From NCBI GenBank assembly GCA_038496675.1, contig CM076648.1, positions 14,141,829 through 14,205,828 on the forward strand: a DNA stretch of 64,000 bases, written 5' to 3'. The notes beneath the pieces were generated by a model, which had not been told where the DNA came from, searched no databases, and saw only the letters and a program-made list of their open reading frames with translations. The position numbers and the translations under genes were made by a program. Positions 25,482-38,021 of the stretch are shown here, one piece after another. The stretch comes from Rachycentron canadum. Taxonomy: Eukaryota > Chordata > Actinopteri > Carangiformes > Rachycentridae. The stretch's first letter is position 1; each line of letters opens with the position of its first letter.

Positions 25482-26490
25482 TGCCTCCAATCTGTACTAA
25501 CCAAATATTTTCCATCTAATATATTATTTACATTGAATTTTTTGTAACGGTTGCCAGTTAGTTCACAGTCAAGGTGTCGTACTTGGCTCATTTACCATCT
25601 TACTTCAATTAACCTAGCTATGACATAAAATGGCTCAGAAACTGCTCTAAACACATTAAACATCTGCTATTACATGTTTGAGAGGTGTGACTTGAAGAGC
25701 ACAGAGCATCCCTTTAGCCCAGGGCAAAATCTCAACCGTTGTTGTGTTGCAAAATTTACCAACTTAAAAAAACATTTCACACATCCCCCAAACAATATAT
25801 ATGTGTAAATATTTCACATATTTAATATAGCACACACAGAGCACAATAATAGTACAATATGAGAATTTTTGTTTTAAACTTGATATGTGGACATTATTAC
25901 AAATGCATGCAAATACTTATGGCTGTTTGGCTGATGTGCTTGTCTTGATGGCTTCTGCTGTTAGGTGGAGGGTAGTTTGTTTTAGTTGGAAACTACCACT
26001 TCACACTACGGAAAAGGGTTTTTTTCTCATTCTTTACACTTACTGTAATTGTTATTGTTTACTGTGTTAGTGGCCTAGTGTTTGTGCTTTAAAAAGTTTA
26101 ATCTATTCTGCTGCATGCTTTCAGTTCCCCCCCTTTTTTAAATGGCAACATAGAAACTCGAACTTTTGTTGATTGTTGGGCTTAACAATGCCACTTCAGA
26201 TCTCTCAGGTTCTTCTTTTCTGTAAATAAACAATTTTAGCAGTATGTCTAAACTTGAATACAGCGTGGATTCTTTTTTCCAGGTTACATTTAAAGACGTT
26301 TTTTTTTTTATGTTGAAGTGATTTCTATTGAAATGCAATGACATATGACAGTCTGCATGCAATTGTTTTTATTTTGCCAATAACAATGTTTTCACTAAGA
26401 TTTATCAAAATTTTCTGTAATTTTTAAACATACACTGCTGTGTTCCATTTGAAATATGCTGTATAAATAAAAATGATTAAATTAAACGAT
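25482..26490 (+). other. Putative 3' UTR of the gpa33-like gene with polyadenylation signal
   Basis: AT-rich sequence after the TAA at 25479-25481. The first convincing AATAAA is at 26466-26471. The end is inferred from that signal only. Confidence 0.5.
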
Positions 26491-27471
26491 ACTTTAATTA
26501 AACACTAACCACTAGATGGCAACCCAACACCAGCTTAACAACTCAGTCTTAACATCATCTCATGGCATTGATGACTATAGTATATCACATTATCATAATT
26601 ATAATTTTATGAAATTATTATTTGTAATTGTAGACTAGTAGTGGTAGTATCTATTACTGGGGACATTCTTATTTGGGGCACCCTGTCACGTTTGAAACTT
26701 TTATTTTCTATTTTGTATTTAATATTTAAAAATTTATTTAACAATGTTTCAGACTTCACCCTTCCGTTTCCCTCCATCACCGCCACCATCCATTGTCCAC
26801 AGAAAGAGACCACCCTTCTGCCCAAAGTTACACAATTAGTACCGGATATGTGGTCATTTAGACTTCAAAATAAAATGTAGATTTTAAAGAAATGTGATGC
26901 TGATGTAGGCTGTAATTTTCAGTGATGGTGAAAAACAGTTGAATGACAAGTCAGTTTACCTAATCAGACTTTACTTAAATGAAAGTGCCACCAATTTGAA
27001 AAACATTCATATGAAATAATTAATAAAAAATGTAAGTCGTGCTTTATACTTCTACTTTGAACTCGAATATTAGTAAAGTAGCAAAGCATCTAAAACACAT
27101 CTTTTAGAGGTACTGTTACTCATACACAAACACTCAATGGGTCGATTGTATGTTTTTTTTTTTTTTCTCTCTGTAAAGTAAACTTGCTCTGTCTTAGACT
27201 TTTACATTCATACATGACAAGGTTGTAGACCAGGTAGTTGGCCTTAGGTGGTACAGACCCCTCCTGAAATCTGACTGACCTCTCATCTCATATCCTTATA
27301 TTCTCGTTTACTTACTTTACTTACTCGTTTATTCTCGTGTCCGTCGACAGACCTTTTTTTTAATTTTGAAAAGACTTGAACCGGAAGCTCTGGCTTTTAT
27401 TTTGACGAGCTTGACGCTTGTCCCGTTGTCTATCCGTTAACGACTTTGAGAGGCTGAAACATCGTTCAGGG
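26491..27471. other. Intergenic region between gpa33 and ildr2
   Basis: AT-rich, no exon recognised. It holds a CTCF-like core at 26509-26520. The last 120 bp before the ildr2 ATG have CpGs and are the likely ildr2 5' UTR and promoter. Confidence 0.55.
26509..26520 (+). promoter_or_regulatory. CTCF-like core motif
   Basis: CCACTAGATGGC fits the vertebrate core CCASYAGRKGGC at all 12 positions. It lies in the gap between two genes. A 12-mer match alone is weak evidence of binding. Confidence 0.35.
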
Positions 27472-30400
27472 ATGGGGCGAAAGAGGGAGGAAGGCTCCGT
27501 TCATCAGCAAACTTCAATGAAATTCAGCTGCAGGGTTTGGAAAAAGTTTTTGACGCCGAAGTGGTGGATTTTTGTCATTTTTCTGGCAGGTAAGAGAAGA
27601 TGAACTGAGGGGGGAGAAGGTATTGCTGGACTCAGGTTGGAGTAACGGTAACGGTTTAGCCACCGTTACCATAGATACGAAACTAAACCTGCTTCGTTAA
27701 CTATTGTTAACTATTGTTGGGACGAATGAAACAAATGACCTTAAATCAAAACCTTTCTCTCCCCACATGAAGTGTGGGGAGAGAAAGGTTTTTGAAGAAA
27801 GGTTTTTGAAGGCTCGGTGCCCTGAAACTGAATGCAAGCGTTTAAGTTGGTTTTATGTCTCTTGTCGGGTTTTCCAGCCGAGCTGCGCTCAATGTTACTC
27901 TGTATTTAGTCATGTGTGAATGATCCGACCAGAAGCTTTGGGGGGGGGGCTGTGGATTAGGAGGTCTAACTTCAGACTAATTTAACCAGGTCCCTCAGTG
28001 AAATGACACTTTACTGCACATTTTATTTCAGAGACAAACTACTCCACTCATTGCATCCGCAAATAACTGTAGATTCATTTTGGTAAGATAAAACTGAAAG
28101 TTTCAAAAAGTGTTTCCTAAAGAAAGGCTTCTACTAAAACCTTGAAAATCCCTTGTGCTAGTGTTACAGACCTCTGTGAACTTATTCATTTATTAAAATG
28201 TAAATTGATTCACATTATTTTTCATTTACTCAGTATTGCCCTTATTTCACGCTGTCGTTAGGTTCTATTCTATGTGATATTAAAAATGTTTTTAAAAGTC
28301 TTGTAGAAACTCAGAGAATCAAAACAGATAAGTACAAAAAAAAGCAAATAACAAAAAAAAAAAAAGTCAGAAACATATACTGAATAGACCAACCAAAACA
28401 GCAAACATTTATTCTGCATTCACAGCTCCCAACATTCAACATGCAAAACAAAATTCCTCTGTACATATAACATTGGTTGCCACCCTTTCATTTTCTGCTC
28501 TGGCTTTTGGCTTCCTCTGAAAACTAATAAAACCCAGATCGCCCCACAGCCTGTGAGCCCAAGACATCCAACCTCCTGGGTTTTTTCTTCCAAATCAGAG
28601 TAACATTCTCCCTGAGGAATTCGTGTTTTAGTCAACTTGATGGGGGCGGAGTGGTATGGATTTATAATCCATACAGTTCTGCCCAAAACTTAGAGTTCTA
28701 TTGTGAAACAAAATGGCCTCACATGACACAAAGAAACATTAAAATACATACCTATGCAATAGTATTATTAACTGGGAAGATAAATAAGCATGCAAGGTGT
28801 GAATGATATCAGATCAGTATCAGATAGTATAGTATCAGGACATAGTACCATAGGCCCTGATCAGCTTTAAAGTCTCACTGCTGCTTTATCAGTGGCTTTT
28901 CAAACTGCATTCACTTTGTTTAGTTGTAATGACATGGATTCTGTTCTATTTGAATTACTTTGCTCTCTTTATGAGAACATGGGGTTTGCTTGTCAGAATT
29001 TTTTTTTTATTTTGTCATCTTCCAGTTTTAGGCTTACTCTACCAGTTATTCTCTTAGTGACAATGTTGCACCTAATGGCTATCTTTGTTATTAAATATGC
29101 TTGTAATAATAATGAAATTTATAATATTTAAAATGGATTAGTTAACCAATTATTTTTCAAGTATTTTTCAACTAGTAATAAATATTTAGGTCTTTGAAGA
29201 TTTATTTAAATAGAAGTGTCAGTATGTAAATCAGTCTATTGGCAACCAAGAAGAGAGAGCTTTCCTAACATTGTGCTTGGTGTAGCTTATTGCTGTGTTT
29301 AATAAAATCAATAAGTGACACTGAGCAACAAAACATTAAAAAAACAAAACTCTTTGAACCTCTCTGATCTGGATTAAGTGAAGTGGGCTCTCTCTCATCC
29401 CTTACCTCATCCCTGTTTACTGGTCCAGTTCAGTCACACCTCCCACTGTTTAGCCTGAGAAACACACAGCAGCCGCACACACAGATGTTTTGAGGTGTGT
29501 GTGTGTGTGTGTGTGGTGGTGGTGGGGGGGTTGGGTGTGTGTGTTTTTTTCATATGGTCATCTCTCCAGTGTGTGTTGCTGTTGAACTGCAGAGCTCAAG
29601 CTCCTATTTATCATGTGACTCAGAGTCCTGTGGCTTCAGAGGGCTGAAAACAGCCTCAGGTCAACTCAGCTCATAGTCAGATTTCACAGAGGAAACTCAA
29701 TCAGTTTCAACACAGGCTTGTTTCAGCACCTTTATTTTACCAAATTGCACCATGTTTCATTTAATTTGAGCTATAAATAAAATAAAAACACACAAGTAGT
29801 TCTGGTTCATGATTACCCCGAGATATTTTTTGAATCTCATTTGGACATTCTTCATTTCAATTAATCAAATTCAGAAAAGGCATGTTTTCCTTGAAGGGAG
29901 TGTAGAATTTGTTATCTATTTTTTGTGCAGACATGAACAGGTTTCGCCTTAGACCTCAATTTGACTGAGCATCTGAATCATTGTGTGTTGCGCTTTGCTG
30001 TAGTAGTCCTTAATCCCTCTCATTACACATTCCCAGTTATTACTGAAACAAACTCTGGCTGTGAGATCTGTGGTGTGCCTGAAGTTTTTCAAGTCTGACT
30101 CTGTGTGCCCCCCTCACACGAGGATTTTCATGGAAGGAGCAAGGAGGGTCTATTTTTTTAAATTCTAAGCAGGGATGATTTTTTGCAATGGACATTGTAG
30201 ATGAGGATATTAGTGTGTATTAGTGTACACTATGTCACAGTGAATCTAAAAATATGTATGACTGATGCAGTAATCAGGCAGAGGTAATTGCCTGAGCTGT
30301 TACAGCCAATGCCTGTGCGGCAACTGGACAAAACTACTATAACTTAGCTTCCTGCTGTTTTTAGAACGGCAGCATTTCCGAACTGAATGAGACACTTTCA

Positions 30401-33400
30401 CACATTACTGACCCTTCTTCATTTTCTCCTTCTCCTCCTCCTCCCACAGGTGTCCTTCCTCCCTGTTGCTCTGGGGTTCACGTGTTTGTGAGGGATGACA
30501 AGAGGTATACTATGCTGTTCCAGTCAGTGGTTCTGCCATGTCAGTACACCAGTGTGTCCAGCCAGACCCCCGTGGTACAGTGGGTCTACAAGTCATACTG
30601 TCGCGACCGCACACGGGATTCCTTCAGCTTCCCAGACAACCTACTCAAAGGTACTCGAGGAGGAGGTGGGCTGACGAGTGGAACCACAGCAGCTGGTGGG
30701 GGTTACGAGACAGGGATGACGGCAAACTACCTGGACTGCTCTGACAGCAGCCGGACAGTCCGAACTGTGGCTTCCATCTCTGGTTCCTCAGTCACACTGT
30801 CAGAGTACTATAAGAACAGAGACATCTCCATTATCAACAGTAAGACTTCTGCAGTGCTACCTGAATCTCCGCTTCTTTTTCTCTGATGTTAATGCTCAAA
30901 GTTATTTCAAGTCTTTTATTTTCCAATCTCACAGCAGCTGTGTAGCTATGGCAACACATTTCTTTAATGTTACAGACTGAACCTAAGCTCACCAGCTTTA
31001 GATGGAATTTCAGTTCATTTGCTTGCAGTTGGCAAGCTGTGCTGAAGCCAAATACTGTAGACGTGGTGGAAGAAGCACTTTTTTAATAGTGTACAATTCA
31101 TCAGTGTACCACAGTGTGTTTTACAGAGGCAGAAACATTGATTAAAATACATATTAGAGAAAAACACCAGAAAAAAGACATAAAACATTAAAGAAAAAAC
31201 AAACAACAGAAATATAAACCCCCAGAATCACTATGAGTCAATGTCAGAAGGCTTTCCACAGTTTAAAGGATTCATATTTTTGGGCATCCAGTGTACTGCA
31301 AAAAAGGAAAAGCACCTTCTCCAAACTATTGTTCTTATTTCTTCTTCGGCCAAGTCTGGCAAGTTTTCTAAAAGCCATAAATTAAAGAATTGACTCACTG
31401 TGTTCCCACACATTCCCAAGGAACTGCCCAAAGTCAGAGAGATTGTCTGCACATGGAGAGGAGGCATGGGAGACAGGGTAGGCTTTACTGTGAACTTCAG
31501 AACAGGACTGAGCTCTCAGAACAATCAGGATGTGTGGCTCAGAAGAAACACAAACTATTAAAAGCTATTTGCCATTGCTACAGTTTGGCATGAGAAGAAA
31601 GTGTTATTTTTCTTAGGGTAGAGGAAATGACAAAACCTATCCATCAGTCAGAAATCACTGATCAACTACATAGTGAACCCATGAACAAATTACTTCAGTT
31701 AAGATGTGTGCAAAAAGTTAAAAAAGGTTATCATTGCCAATTTTATTTCAGTAATAATCCTGAACTGTAATGATTCATATAGATTACAAATCTAGATTTT
31801 GTTTTACATCTGGCAATAAAGAATATCAGTAATGAAATCTACGATGATGAAGAAGACAGTGTTGGGGAAAAAGTTCACCATTGTACAACAGATTAACTAC
31901 AGGAATTCACTCTTTGCCATGCCCCGTTCCTGGGGTCTACATTTCCTTGCCATTCAAGGATCATCTGAGGACCCTACTGTGTGTGTGCGTGTGTGTGTGT
32001 GTATGTGTGTGTGTGTTTCTCTGTGTGGTTGACAGAATGGTGATGGCCTTGTTTGCAGGCCTCAGATTTATGAAGCTCTAACTCTGGTTGAAGAATCAAC
32101 CTTCTCTTCACCAGCCAGGAACACAGACAAAAGAAGCAATTTTCATGCTGTCCTCTCATTCATCCTGACCTCTCACTCCTTCCCTCTGATGTACTACAAC
32201 ATCCCACTTTTATTTTTACTCTCCAGAGCTCTCCACATTCCACCATGTACACACTCATTTCTCTCATTTACTCTCAGGTTTTTTCTCTTTCTCTATCCTA
32301 CTCCACCTCCTGTCCTGTAACAGGTCAGTGTAGTCATGATGAAAACAAACAAAAAAGTGAACGCTTTCAACTATTTTGCCTTTAGAGACGTCCAGTCATC
32401 CATACCGATGTAATCCTATTCAGGGTCACAGGGAGGCTGGAGTCTGTCCCAGCATGTACTGGGCATGGGGCTGGTGTTTTGTTGATCACATGGTTGACAC
32501 GGACAAACCAACACACTGACTTGCACTTGGCCATGTAAAAGTTGGGCGTTCAACTGACTCCTTACTGTCTTTGGTGTGAGAAAAGATTAAATGGATTAAA
32601 AAAATGAGACTTGATTTTATTACAAGTTAGCTTTAAATGAAAATAGACTCAATACTTGGTGCATGCTGCATGAGTGACAGTGTCACTTTGTTAAAGGACA
32701 CACTGGTCACTGCAGTGCAGTCTGGTCAGCCTGTATCTCCTCCCCCTTCCTTGGCTAACAGGAAAAGGAAGTGAATTATACAACCCATTTCCTCTCTGTT
32801 GTATTTACATGCGACCCCCTTACAATGGATTCAGCAGCCTTGCATTGTCTTGTGTGTTTGACTCTTGGACTAAACTATATCTGAATTCATTTCATGGCTT
32901 AAAATCTTGCTTCCATAAATTAAAAGGTCTAACTTAATGCACCAGTTTACAAATACACTGTGGGGGCAAAAGTATGAGGACCACATTTTTGTAGTTTCTG
33001 TCTTGTTTTTTTTTTTGTTTGTTTTTTTTTCATTTTTTGGCTAGTCTGGTTTTCTGAGTTTGCTGTGGAAGAACTGGTCTTCGGAGATGACCTGAGACAC
33101 CTGAGGGTTGAACTGGAATGCCAGGCCTCATCAACCAACATCAGTGGTCAACCTTTCTTGTGCTTTAGTGACTAACCCCAAAATCTTGTAGAAAGTCTAT
33201 AATTCATGTGTTTCCACATACTATTTCACATACATTATACCCTTTAAAATGCAGAGATACCAACATTATAGTGGTGTAATATTTACAACTACATCGATGT
33301 ATTGATTTATAATCCTACGATCCAACTACATTGATAGGCACTTGGCAAGTTGTCCTTAATGAGGGACATATATCAATCTAAAATCCATTTGCAAGGTAAA

Positions 33401-36400
33401 TAATCAATTGTATATCATTTGCACATTGTATTTAAGCATGACATGGCATGAACTTTATATGGATGTCCTTTTCTCACTTTTAATAGTAAAGAAATGTTAA
33501 ACGTTACTCTGATTCACTCTCCCTATGTGTGACATCATCAGTATGCACCAGCATCACACACAAACACAACGAAGCAGAGTGAGAGATTTTCAAGCCTTAT
33601 TTGAGGTCTGGCATGTGGAAACACTTTTGCAAAAAAGGAGACATAAGAGAATCAGGGCTAAATTAATTAACTTAGCTCTGATTCTTTGCCACCATAGCTT
33701 CCCTCATTTTCTTTTATGATATGGACATTTTTCCAATCCCGGCAGCTTAAAACAGTGAGGTGTTCCTGAAATTCTTCATTTTTAAGTTTTTCCCTTTTTC
33801 TCATGCAGAGGCAGACCTGAGGATTGGAGAGGTCCAGTGGGGTGACAGTGGAGTTTACATCTGTAAAGTGGTCATATCTGATGATCTAGAGGGAGAGAAC
33901 GAAGCCTTTGTGGAGCTGTTGGTTCTGGGTAAGGTGCCACTGCATTTATGCCTATTATAAAGGATTTCAGCTTTAAAACAAAAAATTAGCCTAAGAGCTT
34001 AGTTACACTCGTACCATACAAGGAATGGCCTTGTAAATATCCCCTCCTTCTCAATGTCATCCACTAAAGTCAAAAGACTTAGAAATTCAACAAAGCTTTT
34101 CACAGTTTTAATGTGAGCTGATAGACCAATTCAAGCTAGTAAACCAGTATGTCACAGAGTCATTGATTCTAGCAGTGTCCCGTCACCTTCCTTTTTATAA
34201 TATTAGACTGGCAGACTACAGTATCACCTTCATGGACATCCCACTGCAGATAACAACGCCTTTATGAATTGACCTATTCCTCACCAATAGCACAGTATGA
34301 GCTCATTAATCAGCTGATTCATACCAAGCAGTGGCACACCTAGGGCAGTCTTAGCTTAACAAGTGCATGTTAATATTTGAACAAGGTGATGAAACTTAAT
34401 TACTGCAGAGTGATCACTGTGTGTTTCAGTCAAACATTCACAACTCACAAATATTCCACTTGTGCTTATGTATGTATGTGCATGTGTGTGTGTATTATGT
34501 GTCCCATGTTGTTAAAGTATCTGTAATGTGTGGTGTTACAGTGATAGTGTACTTTTCTGTGCGCAGTTACAACAAATGTTACCATGGCAACAGTTGAGAG
34601 GCTATGTGGCTCTCAGTGCCCTAATTCACTCTGAGGCTGAACTTTTGTTTGGCTGGCATTCAGAGACTTATGTGTATGCACAAAAAGATACACACATGTG
34701 TACACACTCAAAAATACACACACAAGTACTGAATAGTAAGCTTTTACAGTTTGCAAAAACTTGAGTGTGTTCTGAATCCTGTTGAAGATTAGGTACGGCC
34801 TAAGTATGATAATATATGACAGATCATGATAGGATAGTATAATTGCTACACGCAAATAAAGAGGCCGCCTTGATTTTTCTCCCTTTGCAGTCCTAAACCT
34901 GGCATGAGGACCCCAAATCTACCTTGGTTTAGCTAATATAGCATGTGGGGCACTTGTTGTATCCATAACAACAGTTGGGGCCACAGCGAGTAGATCAGGG
35001 GGCTCCTTTGTCTTTTTAGCAAATGGCTTCAGAGAAAAAGAAGACAGGGGAGATTTAATGATGTGAGGGAGGGACAAAAGTGCATAGTGATACAAAAGAT
35101 GGAGGATGACACCATGTGAGACACCCGACTGATGTGGACTTCTGAGAACTCAGTGGCTGAGAAAAGTGGGGAAAAAAATCTTGCTTTCCTTCAATCTGTG
35201 TTCAAGTTTTGTTTCATTTTCATAGAGCTACTTGCTAATGATCCAAACTTTTCATAAAGCACTGAAATGTGCATTAGTAAAGTGATTAGCAATATGTAAA
35301 TGAATCAATAGCAATATTTTGTGTACACAAGATTTACTTTTTCATACATGGTGTCAATTATAATGGACTGATAAAAAATTGGATTTTAAATTTATCGATC
35401 GGCAAAGTAGGAGCAGGAAGAGGTCAGCAAACATCAGAGACAAATTTCAGCATTACTTGCTAATGTTAAAGGCAGTATTTTTCACCACCCTCTTACTGTA
35501 GACAGAAGGTGTAAGTCATCTTGGAGTGTCAATACTTGGCAGAGCCTATAAAAAGGCCCATAGTGGGAAGGTTTCAATGAAGCTGGCATTTGGTAATGGT
35601 GCTTGTAACTTGTAACCATAGAAAATACAGAGAGAAAAATGAAGCCCAGTATCCTTGATATTAAATGTCCCACTGTCTGAATATGTGGACAATGGAGCTC
35701 ACTGTGACTTCTGACCTACCTCTACCAGAGCAAGCAGGAGAGATTTTCCTGGAGTTTAATATAATATGGTGGATGCTGGCAGACATAAAGTATAAGTGAA
35801 TTGCTGGTTCCAGTGGCAAATGTTGCATGAGAAATGTGACTTCTGTGAAGTTACGTGTTGTTTGGAAAAATATTGTATTTGTATACAATAATTAAAAAAG
35901 ATTTTGTTGGTGCATGCTACACAAACAGTACCTGCTTGGATCAACTTATAGGGTAAAACCAGCAAACCCAACATATTTGAAAGGGAATCACCAGCCTGGA
36001 GGCAAATTCATGAGTGGGAGGGAACTTCACAAGTGAGCTGCCTCCAACTGCTTGAGCAGGAGTTAGACAGAAAACATAACACACCTTGTAAAAGAGTTAA
36101 AGGTGCCTTCAATGCATATAATGCAAATTTCAGCACTTATTTGTTTTTGAATTCATGTGGTGATTTCTGAGCTGCTTTTCAGTAAACTCAAAAGGTGTCT
36201 TTCTGTTTCCAAGTCCAGCAAAGAGCACGTTTAGCCTCCCAGAAAGATACTTAAGTGAGGTATGTGCACTGTCATCCAGAGTCTGGCCAAGATAGTCCAG
36301 CCTGCTCCCTGATTCTCCAGTCCTTTTCTCATACTCAGCACTCCTTTCCTCCGCTCCACAATCATACTGTCAACAGTAAAACACCAGTGTCTTTTTCACT

Positions 36401-37070
36401 TTTCACAAAGCTTCAATTTACAAGGTCACATGGAAATATGCACCCAAACAAAACATACCCAAACAGAACACATTCATCCACATTTTAGCACCCGCTGCCT
36501 TTTATCAATCATCTTAATGTTTCATTTGTATTTTCATTCTGCTGACCTTGTGTGGACTCCCTTAAAGTGGTCCATAAAAGGAAAAATGAAACGAGAAAGA
36601 CACAACACTTAAAAGACACAAGGAACAACAATTGACAGATGGTGATGGTCTTTATGGGCTTGGCTTATTTCTGGTGTTTACCCTCCATGACCAGATTTAA
36701 ACCTTTGACTCTTTCTCTTTATAAATTGTTTCATATATAAGAAGAGTCAGACCACAGAGAGACAAAAAAATAGTTTCAGGAGTAAAATGTATCTTTGCAG
36801 TTTGTTTTTGGGCCCTGGATATGAGGAATGTTCCCACCTGTGATTTTTGCAGCTCTGCATGTAACATTACTTACAGCTCCTGCCTGTTTGTCACGTTATC
36901 TTCATGACAATGATTCATGTTCCAGTCTGTCTTCTTATCAGACAGGTAACTTTACAACTTGTAATATCAGAAATCAGATGATCAATCTGTCATTTGCTCC
37001 GATGTGGAGACACACTGGAACAAGACCAGAATGTCCTCTGATGCATGCTGCTGTTGACCTGCCAACCCTT

Positions 37071-37112
<42 letters not shown>

Positions 37113-37936
37113 GTTCTCTATCTTTTTTTGTTTTCCTCATGCATGCTGCTGCAGCAGTAACTTCTATGAAGCAACCATTCCAGTTAATATCAACCCTATT
37201 CCCCTACTCTTCTCTCTTCTTTTCTCCTCACATCTGCTCTGTCTCTCTCCAGGTTTCTCAGGTGTGCCTGAAGATCTGCTGCCAGACTTTGATTTGAAGA
37301 TTATGCCAGGTAGGGGCATAATGTGTTCGTCCCCTCACCTGGTGCCTTTCATTCATACTAACCATACTTACTGCTCTAAACATGGGTGTAGGAACCTTTT
37401 GGATGGTAGTGGTGGAGATTTGAACATGAATGTAGACTTTTCTCAGCCGTTGTTCTTGTACAAACAACTTTGATCCCTGCTAACCGATTCCCCTCTCACA
37501 TTAAAAAATAATGAAAACAGGTGTTTGGGATTCAGCTATAAAGGGTCTTAGAGCCATTTTTAACCCGGCAGTCTGATCCACACTTGTCAGATAATGAGCA
37601 GGCCCTTGCTCACACTAAGATTAGCTGTGCTGGAAAACAGCTATTATGGTCATTACGGTCATTTATGGTTGTGGTTAATGTGTCATCCCTTATTTGGACA
37701 CTACCCTGTAAACACAGCAATCAAGTGTTAGGGAGGTTTGTTCATGTCACAACAAATTCCAATAATATCACAGTATTTGTGGGAAATGATAAATGAATGG
37801 ATGGGTTGTGTGGAAGTACATCCCAAAATGACTTGGTATGATTCACTCCAGAATGGTTACTGTGAGCTTATCTCTCATTTTAAGAGTCACATTAGTACAT
37901 GTTGTTATTCACATTCCCACAGTGCTCTGAAGTTTA

Positions 37937-38021
<85 letters not shown>

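Noticed and set aside
24681..25490. Long antisense open frame of 269 residues, rich in Val, Ala and Ile, opposite the gpa33 tail exon
   Set aside because: It is the complement of the DRRSDYN minisatellite, crosses an intron-exon boundary of the sense gene, and has no family signature. The repeat unit is 21 nt, so all frames stay open together.
24970..25500. Second plus-strand open frame rich in Thr, Met and Ala over the same repeat
   Set aside because: Shifted-frame reading of the repeat. The DRRSDYN frame joins the upstream membrane exon in phase; this one does not.
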